The notes under the pieces are model-generated. The model saw only the letters and a program-made list of their open reading frames with translations. It was not told where the DNA came from and did not search any database. The position numbers were made by a program, and so were the translations under genes. A stretch of 64,000 nt of DNA, taken from the NCBI GenBank assembly GCA_963746185.1, contig CAVVAE010000004.1, positions 1,860,001 through 1,924,000 of the forward strand, in the 5' to 3' direction. Positions 26,649 through 35,743 of this stretch are shown here, piece after piece. Source of the stretch: CAVVAE01 sp963746185. GTDB lineage: Bacteria > Actinomycetota > Actinomycetes > Propionibacteriales > Nocardioidaceae. The first letter of the stretch is position 1; each line of letters begins with the position of its first letter.

Positions 26649-26670
26649 GAACTGAAAGGAGCTGATCGAG

Positions 26671-27096
26671 ATGTTGATGCGAACCGATCCTTTTAGGGAC
26701 CTGGACAGGCTCACCGAGGCCATGTTCGGCACTCAGGGACGGCCAGCCGTCATGCCAATGGACGCGTATCGCGACCAGGACACGTTCTACGTCCACCTGG
26801 ACCTGCCGGGTGTCGACACCGAGTCCATCGACCTGACGGTGGAGCAAAACGTACTCACCGTCCGAGCCGAGCGGCCCCGAGTGAGCCGGGACGGGGTCGA
26901 GCCGGTTGTCGCCGAGCGCACGACAGGTTCGTTCTCCCGCCAACTCTTCCTCGGTGAGACTCTCGACGTGGATCAGATGAAGGCCGACTACGCCGATGGC
27001 GTCCTGATCATCAAGATCCCCGTCGCCGAGCAAGCGAAGCCACGCCGCATCTCTGTCGGACGAGGTAGTTCCAACCGCCGGCAGATCGCTAGCTGA
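26671..27096 (+). CDS. Hsp20/alpha-crystallin family small heat shock protein
   Basis: 141 residues. N-terminal RTDPFRDLDRLTEAMFG, alpha-crystallin domain with FYVHLDLPGVDTESIDLTVE and the A-x-x-x-G-V-L-like YADGVLIIKIPVAEQAKPR motif. The C-terminal I-x-I-like ISVGRG follows. An ATP-independent chaperone that holds unfolding proteins. AAAGGAG lies upstream of the ATG. Divergent HspR-like regulator. Confidence 0.94.
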   Translation: MLMRTDPFRDLDRLTEAMFGTQGRPAVMPMDAYRDQDTFYVHLDLPGVDTESIDLTVEQNVLTVRAERPRVSRDGVEPVVAERTTGSFSRQLFLGETLDVDQMKADYADGVLIIKIPVAEQAKPRRISVGRGSSNRRQIAS

Positions 27097-27235
27097 AGCT
27101 CTCACGCGCTGCGGCCTTAGCCCGGGTTCGGCTGCCGCCACGCCGTGCGCCGTGGTGGCGGCAGCCAAACCCGACCGCCTCAAGCGCTGAGACACGACTT
27201 CGCCTGAGCTCATGAGCGTGTGGCAGAGTTCTGGC

Positions 27236-28030
27236 GTGACTGATTCCTTGGACCTACCGACTCCATCTCCGGAGGTCGTCGGCGACGATCACCGCCTTTC
27301 CGCCTGGGCCGCGACGGTGGCCGGCGAACGACTCGAAGAACTGCGAGGGCAGGGCCTCGAGGGCAAAGACCTGAAGAACGCCGGCGACGCCCTTGGTCAC
27401 GAGATCTTGATGCACCTGCTGACAACTCATCGCCCGGGCGACGCGATTCTCAGCGAGGAAGGCAAGGACGACAAGGCGCGACTTCAGAACAGGCGGGTCT
27501 GGATTGTCGACCCTCTGGACGGCACCCGTGAGTACTCCGAGCCCCCTCGGGACGACTGGGCCGTCCATGTCGCGCTGTGGGAGGACGGCGACCTCGCTGC
27601 CGGTGCGGTGGCGCAGCCGGGGATGTCGACCACGTTCAGCACCGCCGACCCGCCCGTCGTACCCCAGCGTTCGAGCGACCGACCCCGGATCGCCGTCAGC
27701 CGCACCCGACCACCTGCGTTTGTGGAGGTGTTGGCCGAGCAGATCGGCGCCGAGCTGGTCCCGATGGGATCTGCCGGGGCCAAGGTGATCTCGGTGGCGC
27801 GGGACGTGACCGACGCGTACGTGCACGCCGGTGGTCAGTACGAGTGGGACTCTGCCGCACCCGTGGTGGTTGCCCGGTCCGCTGGACTCCACACGAGCCG
27901 AGCCGACGGGGCACCGTTGCTGTACAACCAGGACGACGTCTTGCTGCCCGACCTCCTGGTCTGTCGCTCTGAGCTGGCCGACGACATCACCTCGTTCGTG
28001 CGCCACTACTGGGCTGAGCACGGCCAGTAA
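27236..28030 (+). CDS. cysQ: 3'(2'),5'-bisphosphate nucleotidase CysQ (inositol monophosphatase family)
   Basis: About 264 residues. Metal-binding motifs: ILSEEGKDD (E-E), WIVDPLDGTREYSEP (D-P-L-D-G-T) and the late YEWDSAAPVVVARSAG (W-D). The GTREY form is characteristic of actinobacterial CysQ, which dephosphorylates PAP left by sulfotransferases and PAPS reduction, and also fructose-1,6-bisphosphate and inositol-1-phosphate. GTG 27236 gives the normal N-terminus; ATG 27212 is the alternative. Followed by a strong hairpin. Confidence 0.88.
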   Translation: MTDSLDLPTPSPEVVGDDHRLSAWAATVAGERLEELRGQGLEGKDLKNAGDALGHEILMHLLTTHRPGDAILSEEGKDDKARLQNRRVWIVDPLDGTREYSEPPRDDWAVHVALWEDGDLAAGAVAQPGMSTTFSTADPPVVPQRSSDRPRIAVSRTRPPAFVEVLAEQIGAELVPMGSAGAKVISVARDVTDAYVHAGGQYEWDSAAPVVVARSAGLHTSRADGAPLLYNQDDVLLPDLLVCRSELADDITSFVRHYWAEHGQ

Positions 28031-28065
28031 CGCTGCCGCACAGATCTGCGGCCCGCCCACGACAG

Positions 28066-28103
28066 CACCAACCCCCGATCCGGAGGGAGATCGGGGGTTG
28101 GTG
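28066..28103. terminator. Bidirectional terminator hairpin between cysQ and the GH26-like gene
   Basis: CACCAACCCCCGATC and GATCGGGGGTTGGTG form a perfect 15-bp stem with an 8-base loop, between the stops of two convergent genes. No T-tract on either side. Confidence 0.8.
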
Positions 28104-28129
28104 GTGTACCGAGGGTCGTGAAGACCCTG

Positions 28130-29845
28130 CTAGCAGGCTCTGAGCGACTCGGGCATCAGTTCCTTGTACTTGTTGAATTTCGGCTGGTAGTTCAGCGTCC
28201 AGTCAGCGATGGAGTTCGCGGACGAGTCGAAGTACGACATGCCGACCCCGTCGTTGTTCACGAGGTCGTGGTAGGCCCCGTGCAACCAGTAGGGATCCAC
28301 GTCGGACGCTTCCTTGGTGTAGCCGATTTCCGCGACGCCCCATCGGACACCGTGAGCGTCAGCGAAGTTGCTCGCCGGGCCCATGTACTGCATCGGGTCC
28401 ATCATCTTCTTGCCGAGAACGCCGTTGCGAGTGGCGCCGTAGCCGTTGTACATGTCGAGACCGAGGATGTCGACGTACTGGTCTCCAGGCCACGTGTTGT
28501 TGATCTGGAGCTGCGGGTCTCCGCCGAAGGCATCCCAGCTGGTGTAGATGACGGAGTAGGCGATGTTGTTCGACCTGTTGTGGACGATCGGTGCGAGGTG
28601 TTGCTGCATCGCCGTCCAGTCCTGGATCGGACCGTCGCCTTCGGGCTCGTGGTGGAAGGCCAACCACACGGGACCGTCGAGGGTCGCGAGCTTGTCAATC
28701 AGTTGTGCGGTCCACGCATCGCCCCGCCCATTAGCCATGTCGGCCCAGGAGTAGGGGAGCTTGAAGCTCATCCACGGGAGGCGGTCGTTTGCGAGGTCGG
28801 TTCTTGCCTCTTGCACCGACCAGTCGATCTGGTCCGGGTTGTAGTAGTTGCGGTCGATCGGGAGAGTTTCCCCGAGCGCTCCTTCTCGCTGGTCCAGCTT
28901 GATCGTTCCACCGACAGCCGCGCCCAGCAGAGCAGCACCGGGATCAGGCAGGCCCATCGGGTCGTCGACACAGGTCGTCGGCGGAGTCGTGGGCGTCGTA
29001 GTCGTGGGCACGGTTGTCGTCGGTGCGGTGGTCGTGGTTGTGGTGGGGGCCGTGGTGGTGGTTGTGGTGGTTGTGGTGGGCGCCGTGGTGGTGGTTGTGG
29101 TGGGCGCGGTGGTGGTGGTTGTCGTGGGCACCGTCGTCGGGGGGGTGGTCGGCGGAGTGGTCGTCGACCTGCGCGTCATGTGGACGGCGTCGACGACCAG
29201 GCCAGTGCCGACCGGCACACGCCAGGAGAGCACGTTGAGGTCGAGCTCGGAGCCGGCGGTGGTGGTGACGAACCCGAGGTCAACCTTCTCCCAGGTCCTG
29301 TTGACGTAGAAGGCTTTCTGGCCCTGCGACACGAGGTGACCGCCGGCATACTCACGGATGCTGAGAGCGCCGGAGAGGAACGGCCCGGTCGAACGGACCG
29401 TGGCGGTGACGTCGTAGGTCTGCTTGGCCTGGGTGTGCGTGACCGTGTTGACCTTGTCGTTGACAATGACGTTCCCGAGGACGTTGTTCGTCGCCTTGAC
29501 TGCCTTATCCCCGACAGCGCCTGGGTTGACGCTGGTGAGCCGCTGCGTGGCGAGGTTCGTGCGCCAGCCGGTGACGCCTTGCTCGAAGCCACCGTTGACG
29601 ACGAGGTCTGATGTCACGGGGGCCGCAGCCTTCGCGTTGCTACCGACGTGGTTCGAGACGGCCATAGCGGTCGGGACAGCCAGCAGGCTGGCGAGAGCGA
29701 CGGATGTCAGGGTGAACCATCTCTGGGCCGACCGACGCGAGGTGGGTCGGGCTGGGACACGGGGGGCGGCTGTGTGGCGCCCACGGCCGGTGCTGGTGGT
29801 GCGTTGCTGCATTCGATGGGTGGGTCGATCAGGTCTGTGCATCAT
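28130..29845 (-). CDS. Secreted GH26-like glycoside hydrolase with carbohydrate-binding-like domain and Thr linker
   Basis: About 571 residues. A basic N-terminus, then signal segment FTLTSVALASLLAVPTAMA; a jelly-roll-like region starting DLVVNGGFEQGVTGWRTN (about residues 80-225); a Thr/Pro linker of about 65 residues; a C-terminal barrel. Two glutamates in suitable places, WLAFHHEPEGDG (about 400, acid/base) and WGVAEIGYTKE (about 503, nucleophile), fit a GH26 (beta-mannanase clan) fold. Substrate unknown. ATG 29845 (or the adjacent 29842) follows GAAGGA. A second GH26-like protein ends the window. Confidence 0.75.
   Translation of the reverse strand: MMHRPDRPTHRMQQRTTSTGRGRHTAAPRVPARPTSRRSAQRWFTLTSVALASLLAVPTAMAVSNHVGSNAKAAAPVTSDLVVNGGFEQGVTGWRTNLATQRLTSVNPGAVGDKAVKATNNVLGNVIVNDKVNTVTHTQAKQTYDVTATVRSTGPFLSGALSIREYAGGHLVSQGQKAFYVNRTWEKVDLGFVTTTAGSELDLNVLSWRVPVGTGLVVDAVHMTRRSTTTPPTTPPTTVPTTTTTTAPTTTTTTAPTTTTTTTTTAPTTTTTTAPTTTVPTTTTPTTPPTTCVDDPMGLPDPGAALLGAAVGGTIKLDQREGALGETLPIDRNYYNPDQIDWSVQEARTDLANDRLPWMSFKLPYSWADMANGRGDAWTAQLIDKLATLDGPVWLAFHHEPEGDGPIQDWTAMQQHLAPIVHNRSNNIAYSVIYTSWDAFGGDPQLQINNTWPGDQYVDILGLDMYNGYGATRNGVLGKKMMDPMQYMGPASNFADAHGVRWGVAEIGYTKEASDVDPYWLHGAYHDLVNNDGVGMSYFDSSANSIADWTLNYQPKFNKYKELMPESLRAC
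28973..29166. repeat. Low-complexity Thr/Pro/Ala-coding repeat
   Basis: Runs of ACC/ACG/ACA-type codons on the minus strand encode blocks of six or more threonines separated by A-P or V-P, forming the inter-domain linker of the GH26-like protein. It is coding, and prone to length variation or assembly error. Confidence 0.85.
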
Positions 29846-30312
29846 GGGTCCTTCGCTAAGCGTTCCGAAGCATTGGTGACCTCGAGGTGCGAATCCGCTC
29901 GGCGCTAGAGGCATGAACACGCTGAGTAGAGTCACCTAAACCCGCTCCACCGTTCGGGGGCAATGGGATCAGCCGAACGGATGACTAAGGTCTAACTGCT
30001 CGGTCATTCGTCACTCAGTGAAACGGCCCAGTGACAGAAAGTGACATTGGGGCGTCTCGGGACACATACCCCAGAACGACACGGTGACCTCGGCTTACGG
30101 GGGCTGAGTAGACCCCGCGCCCGAGATGCCCGACTCCTGCCTCTCCTCGAGGCCCGCCGTAGCCGTGGTGATGTCGGAGCCCTTCGCTAGACTGAGCACC
30201 GCATCACCAACCCCCTGTCCGGCTGGATCGGGGGCCGTTGTGTTGTGCCTGCCTGCCCACGTGCTTTCCCCAGCCGCTGTTCGACAAACTCGTTCCACAA
30301 CCAGAAGGTGCC
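29846..30312. promoter_or_regulatory. Divergent regulatory region between GH26-like gene and mfd
   Basis: 467 bases with no credible gene. It contains an 8-bp dyad CCGTTCGG (29950-29957) / CCGAACGG (29973-29980) on the GH26 side; three direct heptamers AGTGAAA (30017), AGTGACA (30030) and AGTGACA (30040); a -10-like TAGACT (30188-30193) reading toward mfd; and a hairpin at 30208-30240. Confidence 0.5.
30208..30240 (+). terminator. Leader hairpin before mfd
   Basis: CAAC-CCCC pairs with GGGG-(CC)-GTTG with a two-base bulge around a GC-rich loop, starting about 8 bases after the expected transcription start from TAGACT. It looks like a terminator or attenuator in the mfd leader; no ORF-coding leader peptide is evident. 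Confidence 0.35.
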
Positions 30313-33300
30313 ATGTCCTACCGCCTCAGCCCGCTCGGCGCCCTGACCTCACTGGTGGCCTCCGATCCATCGGTCTCCGCTGCGCTTTCGACCGCTCGCC
30401 AGCCCGTGGCGACCACCCTTGATGTCACCGCTCCGAGTGCCTTGCGACCGTTTCTCGCGGCCGCTTTGGCCTCCGCCGACGACGGTGGAGCGGCGAAGAC
30501 CGTCCTGGTCGTGACGGCGACGGCACGTGAGGCCGAGGAGGTCACTGCCGCTGCGCAATGCCTGCTCCATGAGGACGCCGTCGTGGCATACCCGGCCTGG
30601 GAGACGTTGCCGCACGAGCGGTTGTCACCGCGATCCGACACGGTAGGACGGCGGTTGGCGGTACTGCGCCGGCTGGTGCATCCCGGTGAGTCCGGCGCCT
30701 CAGAGACCCACCTCAGCATCGTGGTGGCGCCAGTCCGTTCGGTGTTGCAGCCGCAGGTCAAAGGCCTCGCCGATCTCGAGCCCGTCTCGATCAAGGCCGG
30801 CGACGAGGTCGAGCTCGATGAGCTCGTACGACGGTTGGCGGCTGCGGCATACCACCGCGTCGACATGGTCGAGCGACGTGGCGAGTTCGCCGTTCGCGGT
30901 GGCATCGTCGACGTCTTCCCGCCGACCGACGACCACCCGGTGCGCCTGGAGTTCTGGGGCGACACGGTCGAGGAGGTCCGTTCCTTCTCTGTAGCCGACC
31001 AGCGTTCGCTCGAAGAGACGCCGGCGTTGTGGGCGCCTCCGTGCCGCGAGCTGCTGCTCACCGACACAGTGCGCGCACGCGCGCGCGCCTTGGCTGAGCA
31101 ACAGCCTGAGCTGCGCGAGATGCTCGACAAGATGGCCGAGGGCCATGCCGTCGAGGGCATGGAGGCGTTGGCGCCCGCCCTCGTCGACGAGATGGAACTG
31201 CTCGTCGACCTGCTCCCGACCGACGCGATGGTCCTGGTCTGCGACCCTGAGCGGGTACGCGCTCGTGCGCATGATCTCGTCGCCACCAGCCAGGAGTTCC
31301 TCCACGCCTCATGGGCGGCCGCTGCCGCTGGAGGCAACGCGCCGATCGACCTGGGTGCCGCGGCCTACCGGGAGCTCGGCGACGTACGCACCCATGCCCT
31401 CTCCCACGGCTTGTCCTGGTGGACCACGTCACCGTTCGGGCTCGACCCGGAGGCAGCCGACGGACTCGAGGGTGATGCACCCCTGCGCACCGAGACCGGT
31501 GACATCGTGTCTGTCGACGTCGACACCAGCGGATCTGTCGAGACAGTCGCACTCGACGTCCAGCAGGCCGAGACCTACCGCGGCGACACCGTCGCGGCCG
31601 TCTCCGACATCTCCGCCTTCGTCAAGGAGGGGCGGCGCGTCGTCCTCGTGACCGAAGGCCACGGGCCGGGCCAACGACTGGTCGAGGTGTTCAAGGAGCA
31701 CGACATCGCGGCCAGACTTGTCGACGCGCTCGAACACGAGGTGACGCCGGGCGTCGTCGAGGTGATCCAGGGGAGCCTCACGCACGGGTTCATCGCCGAC
31801 GCGATCAACCTCGCCGTGCTCACCGGTGACGACCTGATGAGCCAGCGCACAACAGGCCGGGATTCCCAACGGATGCCGACGCGGCGCCGCAAGCAGATCG
31901 ATCCGCTCGAGCTGCGCACTGGCGACTACGTCGTCCATGAGCAGCACGGGGTGGGCCGCTACGTCGAGATGATCCAGCGCACGGTCGCCGGCTCCACCCG
32001 CGAGTACCTCCTCATCGAGTACGCCGCCTCCAAGCGCGGCCAGCCGGCCGACCGGCTGTTCGTGCCCACCGACCAGCTCGACCAGGTGACGCGCTATGTC
32101 GGCGGTGAGCAGCCCTCGCTCGACCGGCTTGGTGGGTCGGACTGGTCCAAGCGCAAGGGACGTGCGAGGAAGGCCGTGCGGCAGATCGCGGCCGAGCTGA
32201 TCAAGCTCTATGCCGCGCGACAGGCGACGAAGGGCCACGCGTTCGGACCCGACTCGCCCTGGCAGCGTGAGCTCGAAGACGCCTTCCCGTACGTCGAGAC
32301 GCCCGACCAGCTGGCCAGCGTCGACGAGGTCAAACGCGACATGGAGCTTCCGATCCCGATGGACCGGCTGATCTGCGGAGACGTGGGTTACGGCAAGACC
32401 GAGATCGCCGTACGTGCCGCGTTCAAGGCGGTGCAGGACGGCAAGCAGGTCGCAGTTCTCGTCCCGACAACGCTGCTGGTGCAACAGCACTACCAGACCT
32501 TCGCCGAGCGATTCGCCGGCTTCCCTGTCATCGTCAAACCGCTCAGCCGGTTCCAGACAGACCGGGAGGCGAGGGAGACCATCGATGGACTCCGCGAAGG
32601 GACCGTCGACCTGGTGATCGGCACCCACCGGCTCTTCAACCCCGACGTCAAGTTCAAGGATCTCGGACTCGTCGTGGTTGACGAGGAGCAGCGCTTCGGA
32701 GTGGAGCACAAGGAGGAGCTGAAGCGCATGCGCACCGCAGTCGACGTGCTCAGCATGTCGGCGACACCCATCCCCCGCACACTCGAGATGGCCATCACCG
32801 GCATCCGCGAGATGTCGACCATCACCACGCCGCCTGAGGAGCGGCATCCCGTGCTGACGTTCGTGGGCGGCTACGACAACGGCCAGATCATCGCCGCCAT
32901 CCGTCGCGAGCTGCTGCGCGAGGGCCAAGTGTTTTTCATCCACAACCGCGTGCAGAGCATCGAGAAAGCCGCCGCGAACCTGCGGAAGCTCGTCCCTGAG
33001 GCACGCGTCATGGCGGCGCACGGGCAGATGCAGGAGCACCAGCTCGAACAGGTCATGGTCGACTTCTGGGAGCGCAAATTCGACGTGCTCGTGTGTACGA
33101 CGATCGTGGAGTCCGGCCTCGACATTCCCAACGCGAACACCCTGGTGATCGAGCGATCAGACCTGCTCGGGCTGTCCCAGCTCCACCAGCTGCGCGGTCG
33201 GGTCGGACGCGGTGGCGAGCGTGCGTACGCCTACTTCCTCTACCCACCCGAGAAGCCGTTGACCGAGACGGCTCACGACCGGCTCGCCACGATCGCCCAG

Positions 33301-33943
33301 CACTCCGACCTCGGGGCCGGTATCGCGGTGGCGATGAAGGACCTCGAGATCCGCGGGGCGGGCAACTTGCTGGGAGGCGAACAGTCTGGCCACATCGCCG
33401 ACGTCGGGTTCGACTTGTACGTCAGACTGGTCGGCGAAGCCGTTGCGGAGTATCGCGGTGACGCGCCGGTCGAAGACCCTGAGGTCAAGATCGAGCTTCC
33501 CGTTGACGCCCACCTGCCCCACGCCTACGTCCCGAGTGAGCGCCTTCGGCTGGAGATGTACAAGCGGCTGGCCGAGGTCCGCACCCTCGAACAAGTCGAA
33601 GAAGTGCGCATGGAGCTTTCCGACCGCTATGGGCCGATGCCCCCACCAGTCGACAACCTGCTTCGCGGTCGCCGCCTTGCGGGTCAAGGCCCGCCAAGCT
33701 GGCTTGCACGACGTCAATGCGCAGGGCAACTACATCAGGTTCTCCCCGCTCGAGCTGCCTGACTCCGCCCGGGTACGGATCGACCGGCTCTACCCGAAGA
33801 CCGTGGTCAAGACGGCAGTGAATAGCATCTTGGTGCCGCGGCCAACCACCGCAACCATCGGTGGGCAGCCGTTGCGCGACGAGGCCGTACTAGATTGGGC
33901 GGGTCGCGTCATCGACGACATCGTCCCGAAGAAGTCAGCCTGA
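30313..33943 (+). CDS. mfd: Transcription-repair coupling factor Mfd (apparent frameshift near 33662)
   Basis: About 1209 residues if the frame is repaired. N-terminal UvrB-homology modules; RNA polymerase interaction domain at about 537 (GDYVVHEQHGVGRYVEM); RecG-like translocase with Walker A GDVGYGKTEIAVRAAF (about 688), DEEQRFG (about 790) and QLRGRVGRGGERAYAYF. Near 33662 the frame breaks after PPPVDNLL. The family C-terminus (VAALRVKARQAG ... KTAVNSILVPRP ... DDIVPKKSA) continues in the +2 frame to 33943. Total length is 3n+1, so one extra base (probably a T at CTTCGCGG) explains it. Mfd removes stalled RNA polymerase and recruits UvrA. ATG 30313 starts at the usual MSYRLSPLGAL. Confidence 0.9.
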
Positions 33944-33971
33944 TGCTGTGTCACACAAGGAGAGTCGAGCA

Positions 33972-34700
33972 GTGAGAGCTCACCGCGGCACTCGATTCCG
34001 CACCCGATCACGCCTCACGGTGGGAGCGGCTGGCTGTGTCGCAGCCCTTCTTCTTACTGGTTGCGGCGCCGATCTTCACCCCGGCGCCGCTGCGGTCGTC
34101 GATGGAGAGACGATCTCGCAGGGGCAGATCGACGACCTCGTCTCCGCCGCCTGTGACTACACCCAGCTGACTCGCGAGGAGTCAGGGAGCGGCACAGCAG
34201 CCACCCTCGGGAAAGCGAGCCTTCGGACGCAGCTGACCAACGCACTCGTCCAGTTCCGGCTCACCGAGGCCGCGGCAGACGAGCTCAACGTCCGGGTCAC
34301 CGACGCTCAGGTGACCAACCTCGCGTCGGGCAACCCGATGCCGGAGACGATCAGCGACGACGCCAAGGACGTCATTTCCGACTTCTTCTATGACGCCGCC
34401 AAGAGCCAGTTGCTCCAAGGCGTCATCGGCGTCCACTTGAAGGACTCCTCGGTCACCACGGTCGAGGATGTCACCGAGGAAGACGTCGAGGCGGCCGCCG
34501 ACTACATGAAGAAGTACTACGAGAAAGCCGACGTCGAGATCAACCCCAGCTACGGCCGGTGGAACGGCAACTCCATCGACGAGGGCAGTGGTTCACTCTC
34601 TGACCCCATCGAGACCACGACGGCGGCGCCAGAAGCTGAGCCGGGGCAGCCTGCACCCGACCCGCTCGAGGACCTGCCGGAATCGCAGAAGTGCGGCTGA
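33972..34700 (+). CDS. Lipoprotein with SurA-like N-terminal domain
   Basis: About 242 residues. Basic N-terminus, hydrophobic segment and lipobox LLLTGC, so lipid-anchored outside the membrane. Then GAAAVVDGETISQGQIDDLV, the start typical of SurA_N/PpiC-type chaperone proteins, a helical region, and a Pro/Glu-rich tail. No parvulin (PpiC) isomerase domain is seen, so a chaperone role is only possible. GTG 33972 is preferred (GGAG 9 bases upstream). It overlaps mazG by 10 bases. This slot (mfd-lipoprotein-mazG-eno) is occupied by related lipoproteins in other Nocardioidaceae. Confidence 0.75.
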   Translation: MRAHRGTRFRTRSRLTVGAAGCVAALLLTGCGADLHPGAAAVVDGETISQGQIDDLVSAACDYTQLTREESGSGTAATLGKASLRTQLTNALVQFRLTEAAADELNVRVTDAQVTNLASGNPMPETISDDAKDVISDFFYDAAKSQLLQGVIGVHLKDSSVTTVEDVTEEDVEAAADYMKKYYEKADVEINPSYGRWNGNSIDEGSGSLSDPIETTTAAPEAEPGQPAPDPLEDLPESQKCG

Positions 34701-35692
34701 CGGTCCTTGTCACCACTCCGCGGCTGCCTGCGGGACTGCTGACCGGCGTCGCCTGGCGGGCCATCTTCGCCGCAGACGTTGTCCTGACGGCCGAGCCGGC
34801 TTCGCCCTTGGTCCGTTCAGTGGAGGCGGCCGGGGTTGTGGTCGAACACGTTCCCGACGCCCAGGTGGGCGACCTTTTGACTCGGGCCGAGTCCGGAGAT
34901 GTCGTCTGGCTCGGCTCCGAGGGGGGAGATGACGCGTTGACCTCCGCGTTGGCCGCAGCCGTCGTACGACGTGCAGAGACATCCGAGGACGGTCCCGGGG
35001 TCGAGATCTTGGTGGGTTCGTTCGACCCGGTCGGGGCACGCCTGCTCGACTTCGTCGATGTGATGGACCGGCTTCGCAACGAGTGCCCGTGGGACCAAGA
35101 GCAGACGCACGAGTCGCTCGTCCGATACCTGCTCGAGGAGACCTACGAAACGATCGAGGCCATCGAGTCCGGGGACGCGGAGCATCTGCGCGAAGAGCTC
35201 GGCGACCTCCTGCTGCAGGTGATGTTCCACGCTCGGATTGCCTCCGAGGACCCCGACATGCCGTTCACGATCGACGATGTGGCCGGTCAGATCGTGGAGA
35301 AGCTGATTCGTCGCCACCCGCACGTGTTCGCCGATGTCGAGGTTGACGGAACGGCCGACGTCGAGGCCAACTGGCACACCATCAAAGCGGCTGAGAAGTC
35401 GCGCGGCTCGTCGATGGAGGGGATTCCGCCTGGTTTGCCGGCGCTGAGCCTCGCCGACAAGGTCGTCGGCCGCGCACTGAAGGCGTCCGCGCCGATCAGC
35501 GTGCCCACGCCCGCCGAGTCGGCGTACACGACGGAGTCTCTGGGCGACGTGCTGTTCGCCCTCGTTGCGGCCGCTCACGGGGCCGGGCTCGACGCTGAGC
35601 AGGCTTTGCGCCAGCGAGTCCGTCAAGAGGTGGCGGAGGTGCGCGCGGCCGAACAGCGTGCCCTTCCCGACGAGCCCTCGTCTCACGGATAG
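34691..35692 (+). CDS. mazG: Nucleoside triphosphate pyrophosphohydrolase MazG
   Basis: 333 residues. The MazG core is at about 130-225: LRNECPWDQEQTHESLVRYL, LEETYETIEAIES, EELGDLLLQVMFHARIA (E-E-x-x-E ... E-x-x-D metal motif), then RRHPHVFADVEVDG. An N-terminal region of about 110 residues, common in actinobacterial MazG, and only part of a second MazG repeat follow. It hydrolyses non-canonical or oxidised NTPs. GTG start inside the lipoprotein gene. Confidence 0.92.
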   Translation: MRLTVLVTTPRLPAGLLTGVAWRAIFAADVVLTAEPASPLVRSVEAAGVVVEHVPDAQVGDLLTRAESGDVVWLGSEGGDDALTSALAAAVVRRAETSEDGPGVEILVGSFDPVGARLLDFVDVMDRLRNECPWDQEQTHESLVRYLLEETYETIEAIESGDAEHLREELGDLLLQVMFHARIASEDPDMPFTIDDVAGQIVEKLIRRHPHVFADVEVDGTADVEANWHTIKAAEKSRGSSMEGIPPGLPALSLADKVVGRALKASAPISVPTPAESAYTTESLGDVLFALVAAAHGAGLDAEQALRQRVRQEVAEVRAAEQRALPDEPSSHG

Positions 35693-35743
35693 GCTGGCCC
35701 GGACCTAACCACCACCCGCGCAAGGCAGGCGAGGAGCAGACAC

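Noticed and set aside
28973..29166. Repeat array that could be mistaken for a CRISPR or tandem repeat locus
   Set aside because: Units are irregular triplet runs in frame with a Thr/Pro linker; no constant repeat with unique spacers.
28118..29611. Plus-strand frame of 497 codons opposite the GH26-like gene, with Gly/Arg-rich repeats
   Set aside because: The Gly/Arg run is the antisense of poly-Thr codons, and the minus-strand protein has signal peptide and catalytic motifs.
31429..33039. Minus-strand frame of 536 codons inside mfd
   Set aside because: Antisense shadow of conserved helicase motifs; no domain and no ribosome-binding site.
33640..33700. Programmed frameshift in mfd
   Set aside because: No slippery heptamer or downstream pseudoknot is evident, and similar indels in ppx and the SGNH gene point to sequence error.
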